Source: Mactra quadrangularis (lineage: Eukaryota > Mollusca > Bivalvia > Venerida > Mactridae). From it: a DNA stretch of 64,000 nt. The number at the start of each line of letters is the position of its first letter. The first letter of the stretch is position 1. The stretch is from NCBI GenBank assembly GCA_025267735.1, contig CM046311.1, positions 34,138,895-34,202,894 on the forward strand. Direction: 5' to 3'. The translations under genes and the position numbers were made by a program. Below are positions 1-8,886 of this stretch, in pieces. Below the pieces are notes generated by a model, which saw only the letters and a list, made by a program, of their open reading frames with translations, was not told the origin of the DNA and did not search any database.

Positions 1-858
1 AATTTAAACCAGCCTAAATCAGCTTCACTTGGTCCAAGCTAGAGGCTAGTGACCTAAGGAAAAGATGGATAAAAATGAAATTTTTCTCTCAACTTTTGCT
101 TAAATGTTACATAATATTCACATTGAAGATGTCATATTTCTAACATAAAAACAATGTTAAAGGTTCACTTTGTTTACTTAAAAACTTAAACTTAAAAACA
201 ATGTCTTGTACTCAACTTGCTACTATATTGTACTGTTAAGAATTATATAAGAAGTAGGCAGACTTAGTGAACATGCATTAAATGTTCTAATTTCAACATC
301 AAACACAAATATTAAAGATATGAAATTACAATCCAATATTAAACTACAAGTATTTATTTCAACAAACTTTACTCAATAATCAAATTAATGAAACAAATTG
401 TTTTTGCGCTGAAAGAACCACTTTTACATAAAAATGGTTGCGTTAAAGATTGATTTTATAAAGTACATGTTGTTATAAAATGTCTATAGTTCTTCTTAAT
501 TACTCACTACTCAGTCTTCATCTTTTTTTTAAACGACTACTTTATCACTGCTGGAACTTTCCATAGCTTCCCAAGTATAATCCAAAATCTCTAGGTAGCC
601 AGCACCACAAGTGTTAATTAACAAAAAGCCAATTAGTAATAATAATATCTCTATTTTTGTTGAATAAATATTTATATTTCCTCTTGAAAATGTTCTCCTC
701 GATAAAAAGTTTCTGCAAATAATTACTGAAAGTTTACTCAACTTATCAATTTCTTGGAATCAATGATAAAAATATCACTTTACTTAGATAAATATATATG
801 ATATCATCTCCTTGAAATTCATGGAAATATTTCTTGAAGTTTGTCCATTTGTTTTTTA
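1..858. other. AT-rich flank, no gene called
   Basis: AT-rich DNA downstream of the small HSP gene. A minus-strand AATAAA (plus tttatt, 353-358) lies about 500 bp beyond the HSP stop and could be its poly(A) signal. A minus-strand open frame (529-712) follows an acceptor-like 'atttgcag' and encodes one hydrophobic segment, but it matches no family I know, so I do not call it. Confidence 0.4.
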
Positions 859-1506
859 CTAATTATGTTTAATTGGAATCAATTTCTCTCTGGGTCCCTC
901 CAAGGCTGGTAAAGGGGCCTCGATGGTGAGAACACCTCCGGTACTCAATTTCGATGTTAATCGCTCAGGCGTGACATCTTTTGGAAGAACGTAGGATCGA
1001 TTATATTCACGGAATACAGATTTGTTTGGATCTTTCTCGTCATGTTTAGCGCTCACTGTCAATGTGTTTCCAGTAGTGCGTACTTGGATCTCTTCTGGTT
1101 TAAACTGCCTCATGTCAAATTGTAGATGAAATTTACGGCTCCCGTCGGCAAAATTTTGAACGGGATTTTCCATACGAAAGTTTTCGGTCAGACGCCAATC
1201 GTCTACGCTATCTAATGGTGCTGGAGCGTTTCGCTTCATGTTGTCCATCATTTTGGTCATCTCTGAATTCATGCGTTGCATTTCTCTCTCAAAGTCGGAT
1301 TGCTGTCGTTCCCGAGAAGGATAGTGCACTAAACTAGATGAAAATGGTTGCATAGGTGGGAAGCTGGTTGGGAATGGCGGCGTTGACGACAGTGGAGCCA
1401 TAGGAGGCATTGGAGTCATCTCCCATCGTGGAGAAGTTCGCCATAAATCTGTCTCATAGCGAGTTGGTATCAGTCTAGATGAGCTTTCCCAAGATGATGA
1501 ATGCAT
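859..1506 (-). CDS. Small heat-shock protein (alpha-crystallin family)
   Basis: A 215-residue single-exon protein; members of this family are ATP-independent cytosolic chaperones that hold unfolding proteins in oligomers. Residues 1-85 form a variable N-terminal arm rich in Pro, Ser, Phe and Met. A Met/Arg-rich helix (about 75-95) leads to the alpha-crystallin domain at about 118-205, beginning near SRKFHLQFDMRQFKPEEI and including the REYNRSYVLP strand region and the terminal GGVLTIEAPLP motif. The C-terminal tail has an I-x-I motif (IPI) that docks into a neighbouring domain. The ATG at 1504-1506 is the first Met of the frame and gives a full family length. Stop TAG at 859-861. No intron is visible, as is common for stress-induced HSPs. 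Which paralogue it is (HSPB1-like or CRYAB-like) cannot be told. Confidence 0.93.
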   Translation of the reverse strand: MHSSSWESSSRLIPTRYETDLWRTSPRWEMTPMPPMAPLSSTPPFPTSFPPMQPFSSSLVHYPSRERQQSDFEREMQRMNSEMTKMMDNMKRNAPAPLDSVDDWRLTENFRMENPVQNFADGSRKFHLQFDMRQFKPEEIQVRTTGNTLTVSAKHDEKDPNKSVFREYNRSYVLPKDVTPERLTSKLSTGGVLTIEAPLPALEGPREKLIPIKHN

Positions 1507-1747
1507 CGTTGAATTTTATATATAGTCTTTTTCAATTTCCAACCAAAAAATACAAAAAAAAAACCTCGAAGTTAATTCAATTGTCTGAAAAATATTTTTT
1601 TCTAAAGTATTTTCTTCTTAAAATTTACTATAATTCTACAATCCACTGATAAATAAATTAAATCTATGTTGTAAATAAGTAGTCCAATGTTAAACCTTTA
1701 ACATACAAGTGTGAAACACTCAATAAAACTATCCAAATGAATGGTCA

Positions 1748-1755
1748 CTTTTATA
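1748..1755 (-). promoter_or_regulatory. Candidate TATA box of the small HSP gene
   Basis: Minus-strand TATAAAAG about 240 nt upstream of the HSP start codon. It would place transcription start near 1720 and give a 5' UTR of about 215 nt. A second TATA-like run (1515-1524) is only 9 nt from the ATG and too close to serve this start. I found no clear heat-shock element (alternating GAA/TTC blocks) between 1507 and 1900. Confidence 0.3.
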
Positions 1756-1759
1756 ACAC

Positions 1760-3007
1760 TGTCCGAGGTTGATAATGTTACCACCCACTATGACAAAGTA
1801 ATTGTCCGCCCTAATTTCGAACAATTGTTGAAGAATGACAAGGTCGTTAAATAAATGGTTTTGAGACCGTTTTCCTCTGTTCTCTTCTTTTTACTCCTGT
1901 TTTTGTTGATTTCACTTCTGTACAGCAGTAAAATAGTAAACACAGTAAATAATCCGTAAGCTAGTAGCTTATAGCTTCAAGTGTTAGCCTCCCTACAGCT
2001 AGACGACTAACTATGACTACCTATCTGTCTCTCCTATACATTTTCCTCTGTACCAACTACCTGTTATTAAGTTTACCTATGTACCTAGGGATATATTTAG
2101 ACAGGCCTCATTTGTTTTAAAAAACGATGGCTCACTCCTTTACGCATTTTTTCACCCCTTTGACTAAACATGACTCATACATTTGTTTGTTGAGGAATTT
2201 ACACATAAACAAAAATGCAGGAAATACCAACACTCAGCACTCCACAGGAAAATAATTTTCTGGGAAAATATTTTGTAAACAAGTTGTGTATAGTAAAATT
2301 TTTATCTTACTGGTTTCTGAGGTTTTAAGATTTACCCTGAATTATCTGGAATCTTCTAAATTGCTTAGAGATTATAGGAATTAAAACTTTCATGTAAAAT
2401 TCTCTATGATTAAACATCCATTTGAACTTTTCCTGTAAAAAGTATCCACATTTTAAGTTATGGAATTTTTTAGGTAATTTGAAAAATAGAGCAAGCACTT
2501 AATATTCATTGATAAGAGTAGATATTTTTGAAAAAAAACAACAGCTTTAAATATTTTCTCAAATATTCTGTCATAAAAAATAAATAAAATTTCTGAACAA
2601 TTTGATAAAAAAAGCATACATTACAAAATGTACATACATTAGATATCATCTGATAGAAAACGTATAAAATCATTCTGAAAAATAATAAAAACTGTCTGAT
2701 TAGAATAATGAATTTTCCAAGCAATTTTGAAAAAAAAATTTCATAGAATTTAAAAAAAGCCAGTAAAATGTTAAAATTCATTGACTGATAATTGTGTTTT
2801 TGTTTAGATAGGCATGACTATTTTAATGTAGATGAAATAATACAGATTTTATAAAGAAAAAGATTGTGAATTATGATTTTTTATAGTCTTCATTTAATAC
2901 CCTTCGCTAATAAACATCCCCCACCATATATTGAAAAAAAAAGAACAAACTACAACTTACGTATTTCATATTTGACTTGTATAGAAGTGGTCTGATAGTC
3001 CATCAGT
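1760..3007. other. AT-rich intergenic stretch
   Basis: No gene or RNA recognised. The minus-strand open frame at 2506-2781 is a low-complexity Phe/Ile/Leu/Lys product of AT-rich DNA and looks spurious. Confidence 0.4.
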
Positions 3008-3054
3008 GGTGCTTTTCATAAAAATTCTTACGAAAAAAAAATCTTCGTAAGTCA
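3008..3054 (+). repeat. Left inverted arm of a short element interrupted by the DIRS element
   Basis: This stretch (ggtgcttttcataaaaattc and onward) is a near-exact inverted match of 8350-8394 on the far side of the DIRS element. Each arm also contains its own small hairpin (cttacga...tcgtaag). Removing 3175-8317 leaves a unit of about 240 bp with about 45-bp inverted ends, which is the shape of a MITE. Family unknown. Confidence 0.65.
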
Positions 3055-3245
3055 GTTTCATATAATTAGCACTTCAAAGTCAGACGGATAATAAGCATAA
3101 CTATGATGTGATATTAAAAAAGGTATACACAATTCTACACAATTTGTATAATATTTAGAATTGATAAGCCAAAAAATGGAATCCCCATCCAAGCACTTGA
3201 TGTGAAGGATGGGGAACATTATTGGAATTAGGCCGGAGGCCGAAG

Positions 3246-3365
3246 ATATACAAGCATATCACTCCAGTGACCCATGTCAAGTCGCTTTTTAAAGGTGAAA
3301 ATATTACCCATGTCACGTGACAATAGTACTATATAAGGTAGTATTGTACACGTGGATCTCATAGT
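3246..3365 (+). repeat. DIRS left inverted terminal repeat
   Basis: 120 bp identical by eye to the reverse complement of 8169-8288. The outer 71 bp (3175-3245) is unique to this end and is copied, inverted, in the internal complementary region. Confidence 0.92.
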
Positions 3366-3509
3366 TTTAAAGACTTTGAAGTTTATGTTGTCATTGTAAC
3401 CATACAATCCAAACACTTGTTCATATGTGAATAATACTAGTTAGCCTGGTTAATTCTTAACTGACATCATAAAAACAACAGGGTGGGCAAATCAGCATGA
3501 GAGGTGGGT

Positions 3510-3627
3510 GCTTGTATATCTTCGGCCTCCGGCCTAATTCCAATAATGTTCCCCATCCTTCACATCAAGTGCTTGGATGGGGATTCCATTATTTTCATTA
3601 GGCCTTCTGCCTTCAATATACAAGCAT
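3510..3627 (+). repeat. DIRS internal complementary region
   Basis: The first part (3510-3590) is the reverse complement of the left terminus (about 3175-3258). The second part (3587-3627) is the reverse complement of the right terminus (about 8275-8317). The two overlap at the 'aatg' join. In DIRS-1 this region templates completion of the ends and formation of a circular intermediate. Confidence 0.9.
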
Positions 3628-3814
3628 CTTTAAAGCAGACAACATAAACTGATATATCATTCATAAGAGCATAAAAATAAATCAAACAAAATCATGATAA
3701 ATTGTTATCCTGTATTTACTACATATAAATTCAACACAAGTACAAGGGGCACAGGGCATGGTGCATGTATATATAATAAAGTGACAAGTTTCATTATATA
3801 ACAAAGTAACAATT

Positions 3815-4870
3815 CTAAGTTCCCTTATGTAAGCCTAATACACAACTTTGGAAATTATTATCCACAGTATTTATTGTCCTTAAATAGAAAGTCTGAAAAG
3901 TTTTTGCAGATGACCAATTTGCCATCTTCATAATGTCTGACAGTTTACATCCTGCAAAAGAAGCAGCTGATGATGAAGCCCCTCTGAAGGAATGGGCTTT
4001 GAAAATAGATACATCAATATGAGCTAACGTTAAAACATGTTTTAACCACCTAGCTATAGTGCTAGAAGAAACAGCTTTAAATGTAACAAATGAAATAAAC
4101 AATTGATTATCCCTGCGTACATTCTTAGTACGCTCTATGTAGCATAATAATGTCTTAACTGGACAAAGTTCACTTAGTTTATAAGATTTTAACTCAATAC
4201 AAAAATCTTTTCCAGGTTTAGAATTTTTAAGTTTATCACCACAGTTCAAAATTATGCAGTCATTATTATTAACCATGCGATCAACTCTCAAGGCCTTTAA
4301 TGTTTGAGTTCTGGCAGCTGTTGATAAAGCTAGTAAAGAAACCAGTTTATAAGTTAACAGTTTCATAGATAAAGAATCTAAGTCTGTCCATTTGGAAATC
4401 ACATCTAAAACTTTTCTAACATCCCATGTATAAGAATAACGAGGTTGAACAGGTATTTCAACTTTAAGACCTTTCATAAATCTTGATATAATATTAGTAG
4501 TTAATCTGTATGTAGGAGTAACAAGTTTGATAGTTTCTAAAATAGTAGATTTGTGTGAACTTATAACACTGTATGATTTGTTAATGTTCTTCAAGTACGA
4601 CAAGTAACTTATAACATCTGTTTCAAGTGGTTTAACGGAATTACAGTTCCTGAGACAACACCACAAACACCATTTTCTCCAAGCAGTTGAATATTGTTTT
4701 CTAGTTCCTTTACTCCAACTTCTGAAGATTGTGTCAATAATCCCCTCTGAAACTCTAAAATCTTTGAAGGATGACCTGATACAACTACACCAATCAACTG
4801 GATCTTCTTTCCCAAAGGATGTTTCTCTCCGCTGTGTGGAAGAGTTAACAAATCTCTGTGCCTTGGTAAC
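3815..4870 (-). CDS. DIRS tyrosine recombinase (ORF3)
   Basis: A 351-residue open frame following a frame stop at 4871-4873. It integrates the circular DNA copy by site-specific recombination. The catalytic set is intact: Arg187 (STAARTQTLK), His293-x-x-Arg296 (AHSFRGA), Trp319 (MANWSS) and Tyr329 (QTFYLR). The core-binding region (about 40-65: IIDTIFRSWSKGTRKQYSTA) is encoded where this frame overlaps the RT/RNase H frame (4609-4870, -1 relative). The frame has no ATG before this domain, so translation probably depends on frameshifting or on an unusual start. It is the least common type of retrotransposon integrase and fixes the DIRS assignment. Confidence 0.9.
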   Translation of the reverse strand, partial: VTKAQRFVNSSTQRRETSFGKEDPVDWCSCIRSSFKDFRVSEGIIDTIFRSWSKGTRKQYSTAWRKWCLWCCLRNCNSVKPLETDVISYLSYLKNINKSYSVISSHKSTILETIKLVTPTYRLTTNIISRFMKGLKVEIPVQPRYSYTWDVRKVLDVISKWTDLDSLSMKLLTYKLVSLLALSTAARTQTLKALRVDRMVNNNDCIILNCGDKLKNSKPGKDFCIELKSYKLSELCPVKTLLCYIERTKNVRRDNQLFISFVTFKAVSSSTIARWLKHVLTLAHIDVSIFKAHSFRGASSSAASFAGCKLSDIMKMANWSSAKTFQTFYLRTINTVDNNFQSCVLGLHKGT

Positions 4871-6657
4871 CTAACAGGAATAGATATAATACTCTGTAAT
4901 AATAAAGGAAACCATATTTGGTTCTTCCATAAAGGACAAACAATCAATGCTTTATCCACCTTGTCTTCCCTAATCTTATTAAGTATAGTTCCTAGTAATC
5001 TAAATGGGGGGAAAATATAAGGTAACCATAATGACCAGTCTAAACAGAATGCATTGGTACAAAAGGCATCTGGATCTGGTGTCCACGACACATAATTATC
5101 TAACTGATGGTTGAGGCGAGATGCAAATAGATCAATATTAGGCTGAAAAAAGTGATTAATCAAACGTTCAAAGATATGTTTTTTAAGCATCCACTCAGTT
5201 GAATCTGAGAATTCTCGAGAACTAATATCCGCCTGTATGTTCTCTTTTCCAGGTAAATGAAAAGCAGTAATAAAGATATTTCTTTCTAGACACCATTCCC
5301 AAATATCTTTTGATAGTGAATTTAAAGAGCTAGAATTCATTCCACCCATGTTGTTAATGTAAGAAATGGCAGTGGTATTATCACTCTGTACTGCAATATG
5401 TAAGTTTCTTCTGTTTGAAGCCCATGACTTTAATGCAAAAAATATAGCTAGAAGCTCTAGAAAATTAATATGATTCAAAGATTCTATTTGAGACCATCTG
5501 CCACCAGTACATTGATTCTCATCAACACAGAAAGAACCATAGCCTTCTAACGAGGCATCAGATTGAATAACCAAAGAAATTTTTCCTTGACGTATTTTCT
5601 TCCCATTTTTGTTACGAACATTGTCTAACCACCATTTAATCTCATTTAAATCTTTATCATTAAGTTCTATGCAAAGATCAAAATCATTAGAAAAATTCAA
5701 AGTTTGTACTTTGGATTTTTCCAAAGTTCTATAATGCATGGGAGCTTCCAAAATTGCATAAAAAGAATTTATTAGAAGACCAATAAAAGATGCCAATAGC
5801 CTTATTTTAACCTTTTTCTTTTCCAAGAGATACAAGGCCAGCTCTTCAATTTTTAAAATTTTCTTTTCTGTCAAGAAGATCATGAACTGGACAGAATCAA
5901 TAATGAAACCAAAATACTGGATTCTTTGAGTAGGAATAAGAATAGACTTTTCATTATTAATAATAAAGCCCAAACATTCAAGTTTATCTTTCATTAACAA
6001 GGTATTACTAAGACATGTATTCTTGAATTTATGCATATTGATGCTATCATCAATGTAGTATGAACATCTAATACCAAGATTTCTAAAGAAAGCATATAAA
6101 GGTTTCAATGTTTTTGTAAAACAAAATGGAGCAGAACTGAGGCCAAAACACAAAGAGACGAAAGCAAATAACTGATCTCTCCACTCAAACTTCAAATATT
6201 TAACGCTTTCTGCATGAATAGGAATAGAAAAATATGCAGATTTTAGATCTAAAGATGCAAAATAGTCATTCTCTTGAATTAGTTCAAGAACATATGAGAA
6301 TGTTTCCTGTTTAAACTTTTCGTAATGTACAAATTGGTTGAGTTGACGTAAATTTATCACAGGGCGATACTTTCCATTAGATTTTTCAACTAAAAATATG
6401 TTTGAAATAAATTCATTAGGTTCATGAACAGATGGTATAATCACTCCCTCATCTAACAATGATTGTACTTCAGTATCAACCAAACTTTTCTCCATTTCAG
6501 AAAAAGATATTTTGTTAGGAAGTTTTGTTTGATATGGAGGATCATCAAATTTAATTTCGTAACCTTGAATTGTGTCTAGCACCCATTGATCGTTTGTGAG
6601 CTTCTTCCATTCATTCAAGCAAGCTCTTAACCTGGAAGAATAACTCACCTGTATTAG
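4609..6657 (-). CDS. DIRS reverse transcriptase / RNase H (ORF2)
   Basis: About 680 residues. The RT domain spans roughly residues 45-260, with the first catalytic Asp in SLDLKSAY (about 134) and the YIDD box at about 198-201. RNase H spans roughly 355-480, with conserved acidic positions in VIQSDASLEGYGSF, NFLELLAIFFALK, QSDNTTAISY and QADISSREF. It copies the element RNA into DNA. No ATG precedes the RT domain: the first Met in frame is within SEMEKSLVD (about residue 52). The frame is -1 relative to gag and opens at 6678 inside gag, so a Gag-Pol fusion is the natural reading. No stop or frameshift interrupts it. Confidence 0.93.
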   Translation of the reverse strand, partial: LIQVSYSSRLRACLNEWKKLTNDQWVLDTIQGYEIKFDDPPYQTKLPNKISFSEMEKSLVDTEVQSLLDEGVIIPSVHEPNEFISNIFLVEKSNGKYRPVINLRQLNQFVHYEKFKQETFSYVLELIQENDYFASLDLKSAYFSIPIHAESVKYLKFEWRDQLFAFVSLCFGLSSAPFCFTKTLKPLYAFFRNLGIRCSYYIDDSINMHKFKNTCLSNTLLMKDKLECLGFIINNEKSILIPTQRIQYFGFIIDSVQFMIFLTEKKILKIEELALYLLEKKKVKIRLLASFIGLLINSFYAILEAPMHYRTLEKSKVQTLNFSNDFDLCIELNDKDLNEIKWWLDNVRNKNGKKIRQGKISLVIQSDASLEGYGSFCVDENQCTGGRWSQIESLNHINFLELLAIFFALKSWASNRRNLHIAVQSDNTTAISYINNMGGMNSSSLNSLSKDIWEWCLERNIFITAFHLPGKENIQADISSREFSDSTEWMLKKHIFERLINHFFQPNIDLFASRLNHQLDNYVSWTPDPDAFCTNAFCLDWSLWLPYIFPPFRLLGTILNKIREDKVDKALIVCPLWKNQIWFPLLLQSIISIPVRLPRHRDLLTLPHSGEKHPLGKKIQLIGVVVSGHPSKILEFQRGLLTQSSEVGVKELENNIQLLGENGVCGVVSGTVIPLNHLKQML
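4810..4816 (-). promoter_or_regulatory. Possible -1 slippery heptamer, pol to recombinase
   Basis: In the pol frame the codons read CCT TTG GGA, giving T_TTG_GGA, inside the 262-nt overlap where the recombinase frame is -1. It fits X_XXY_YYZ, but GGG in the second tract is weak in eukaryotes. A second candidate, G_TTA_AAC at about 4635, lies too far downstream to keep the recombinase core-binding domain. Confidence 0.25.
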
Positions 6658-7928
6658 TTTTTTGACACATTGGTAGTATTATTACTACTTGAAGCAGTAG
6701 ATGTAGATGGTTTCTGACCATATTGCCCATTTCTACCATAACTGTAAGGCTTCCTGGTGTTACTGTTACTTCTACCATGCCCTCTGCCCCTTGTACCCCT
6801 AACTGGTCCAAAAGAAGAGGTGGGATATTTATTATAATAGCTTTTAAAAGGAAAAGATTTTCCGACTTTAACATTCGTTTCACACTTTTTCAATTCTTTT
6901 GAAACGTCATCGCCAAAAAGAAAACAACTTATCGGCGTTTTGATACTGCAAATATTTGCATATTTTGACTTAAGATATGGTCTTAACATGTATCTACGAC
7001 GGATACTCATATTAAATTGTACTTGACCCAGTAATGTCAATGAATCTGCAATTAAATTTTTGATTTCTGGGTTCTTACTGATAAAAGGTTTTAAAACCTT
7101 TGCTAATGACAGAATAGGTAACATCCCGGCTGTAACAAGATTTTGGATGTCTCTTAACAATTTGTCTGAGGTTTGAACCTGTCTGTTTCTAACCAGCTCA
7201 CCCCATATTTCATCATTTACTTTAGGGGCAGACAAGAATTCACAGTTACTAGGTACCTTGTATTTATCTACAATATCATTAATCTTGCATTGATTGGTAC
7301 ATGCCGTATTTATGAGGCTAGCTAAAGAATCCGAAATGGGTTCACCAGTTTCGGGTGCTTTCAACTGAGGTTGAGACCAAACGTCCTCATCACAGTTTAA
7401 ATCATTTTCTTTGTCAGAATTATCGCTCTCAAAAAGTGAATTAAGTAAATTTTCTTTAGAAAATTTAGACCCAGAGCTACGATGCTCGGGAGACAAGCCA
7501 GTACTCGAAAAATGGGTCGAGTCGTCTTCGGGACGAGAATCGTCATGTTCTGGCTGATTATTAACAAAATCATTTGAACTTTGAGGTTCACACAGACCAA
7601 GAGCGGTCTTTAATTGACAAATCCCATCGGGAGTTAAATCATTTAAATCAATTAATTTGCTGTCCTTGCCAGCTTTTTTAATTTTCTCATTACCTGTCTT
7701 GCTCGCTTTCTTTTTACCACAGGAAAGAGAATTACTACTTCCGGTTTTCGGGGTTTTCACTTTCTTACTCACGTCCTTAACAACGGAACGTACAGAGGCT
7801 CTCGACGGGGCATTATCAGACTCAGAGTCAGATAAACTGGAAAACCCAGAAAAATCGACCGGACTTGAGGAACATAGCGACAAGACATCGTCTTTTTCAT
7901 TTCCACCTCTTTTACGTTTACTTGACAT
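6654..7928 (-). CDS. DIRS gag-like protein (ORF1)
   Basis: 424 residues from the ATG at 7926-7928. Presumed nucleocapsid-like protein that packages element RNA. The N-terminal third is Ser/Lys/Asp-rich with basic patches (SSKRKRGG; KKASKTGNEKIKKAGKD). The middle, about 215-330, is predicted helical and includes KVLKPFISKNPEIKNLIADS. The C-terminus is Gly/Arg/Ser/Asn-rich (RGTRGRGHGRSNSN) and likely binds RNA. No CCHC zinc knuckle is present, which is usual in DIRS. The frame ends in AAA AAC TAA, a slippery sequence on its own stop codon. Function is inferred from position and composition. Confidence 0.75.
   Translation of the reverse strand: MSSKRKRGGNEKDDVLSLCSSSPVDFSGFSSLSDSESDNAPSRASVRSVVKDVSKKVKTPKTGSSNSLSCGKKKASKTGNEKIKKAGKDSKLIDLNDLTPDGICQLKTALGLCEPQSSNDFVNNQPEHDDSRPEDDSTHFSSTGLSPEHRSSGSKFSKENLLNSLFESDNSDKENDLNCDEDVWSQPQLKAPETGEPISDSLASLINTACTNQCKINDIVDKYKVPSNCEFLSAPKVNDEIWGELVRNRQVQTSDKLLRDIQNLVTAGMLPILSLAKVLKPFISKNPEIKNLIADSLTLLGQVQFNMSIRRRYMLRPYLKSKYANICSIKTPISCFLFGDDVSKELKKCETNVKVGKSFPFKSYYNKYPTSSFGPVRGTRGRGHGRSNSNTRKPYSYGRNGQYGQKPSTSTASSSNNTTNVSKN
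6657..6663 (-). promoter_or_regulatory. -1 frameshift heptamer A_AAA_AAC at the gag stop
   Basis: In the gag frame the codons read TCA AAA AAC TAA. A_AAA_AAC is a classic eukaryotic -1 slippery heptamer, in exactly the right phase. After a -1 slip the frame continues CTA ATA CAG GTG AGT into the RT ORF, which has no initiator ATG. A small stem (GAGCTT / AAGCTC) begins about 33 nt downstream, further than the usual 5-9 nt, so the stimulatory structure is uncertain. Confidence 0.65.
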
Positions 7929-8168
7929 CGTCAAGAAACCAAATTAATTTAACAAGTAGGGGTAACTTAAGGGCTAAAAACCACAGAGCTCTACAACTCG
8001 TGTACAGCGTGAAAGTTCGTCTACAAAAGACAAATAAAATATCAATGATACACGTTTTGTAAAACTCGTTACAAAACTAAAAATGAACATCAATAAGCCC
8101 AAAACGACAAATTTCAATCGCGAAACTCTTACCTTTTCACCACCCGTTACGACAGGGTCGCTAAAATG

Positions 8169-8288
8169 ACTATGAGATCCACGTGTACAATACTACCTTA
8201 TATAGTACTATTGTCACGTGACATGGGTAATATTTTCACCTTTAAAAAGCGACTTGACATGGGTCACTGGAGTGATATGCTTGTATAT
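8169..8288 (-). repeat. DIRS right inverted terminal repeat
   Basis: Inverted copy of 3246-3365 with no mismatch that I can see. It lies upstream of gag and so probably holds the element promoter. The outer 29 bp (8289-8317) is copied in the internal complementary region. Confidence 0.92.
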
Positions 8289-8349
8289 TGAAGGCAGAAG
8301 GCCTAATGAAAATAATGAGCGTATTACTATTATTAATGTTTCTTGCTTT

Positions 8350-8394
8350 TGTCTTACAAAGATTTTTTTTGTAAGAATTTTTGTGAAAAGCACC
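8350..8394 (-). repeat. Right inverted arm of the element interrupted by DIRS
   Basis: Inverted match to 3008-3054 at about 90% identity, with its own internal hairpin (cttacaaa...tttgtaag). Confidence 0.65.
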
Positions 8395-8886
8395 ATAGCT
8401 CTTTAGAGTCAACATTATTTCAACTCAATAAAAATATCATTACTTGTTGTGATGCTTGAAATTGTTCAGCCAATAATAGACATGTGTTTAGTGGAAAACA
8501 GTCATATTTCAACATAAGAAAATAGATGGTTAAGACAGTTTTGTGCTTAGCCTGCGATATTTTATGCTTAATTATGAAAATGGACAGCAAATTTTTACAT
8601 ATCAAAGTTTTTGGTTCTAGTAAAACTTTCATTTGGTGTAGTAAAATTCCATTTTACTGGACCGTATGTTCAGTGCTGATGAAATTTGGTTGAGACAACT
8701 GTGAAAATACTTGTATTCAAAATCTGTGAATCCAAAATATAACTATATAGTTACAGTTGTTGGCACCATTTTTGTTAGGACTGATACAAGTGTTAGTAAA
8801 ATTGTATCACATCACAAGTTTGTGCTAGTTTTTCTAAAGAAAAAACAGACTATCTATTTAATTAATTAAAAACCAATTTTCTTGGT
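8395..8886. other. Intergenic, AT-rich
   Basis: No gene seen. A 'tggaccgtatgttcagtgctg' type motif near 8658 recurs at 33130-33155 (inverted) and near 54640, so part of this is an old dispersed repeat of unknown family. Confidence 0.35.

Larger units (their letters stand above)
3175..8317 (-). mobile_element. Complete DIRS-type tyrosine-recombinase retrotransposon
   Basis: About 5.1 kb with every DIRS hallmark: gag-like, RT/RNase H and tyrosine recombinase frames in order on the minus strand, inverted terminal repeats (3246-3365 and 8169-8288) that I read as identical over 120 bp, and an internal complementary region (3510-3627) that pairs with both outer ends. 'aatg' is present at both edges (3175-3178, 8314-8317) and at the join inside the complementary region, as expected for integration of a circle by recombination without target duplication. 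All three frames are open and the repeats match, so the copy is young and may be able to move. No integrase or protease domain is seen, as expected for DIRS. Confidence 0.93.

Noticed and set aside
529..712. Possible last exon of a membrane protein on the minus strand
   Set aside because: There is an acceptor-like atttgcag and one hydrophobic segment, but no family match, no partner exon and AT-rich context. Not called.
1515..1524. TATATATAAA near the small HSP start
   Set aside because: Only 9 nt from the ATG; it would start transcription inside the coding region.
2506..2781. 91-residue Phe/Ile/Leu-rich frame
   Set aside because: Low-complexity translation of AT-rich DNA.
4629..4640. G_TTA_AAC as the pol-recombinase shift site
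   Set aside because: In the right phase, but it lies downstream of the recombinase core-binding domain; use of it would remove that domain.
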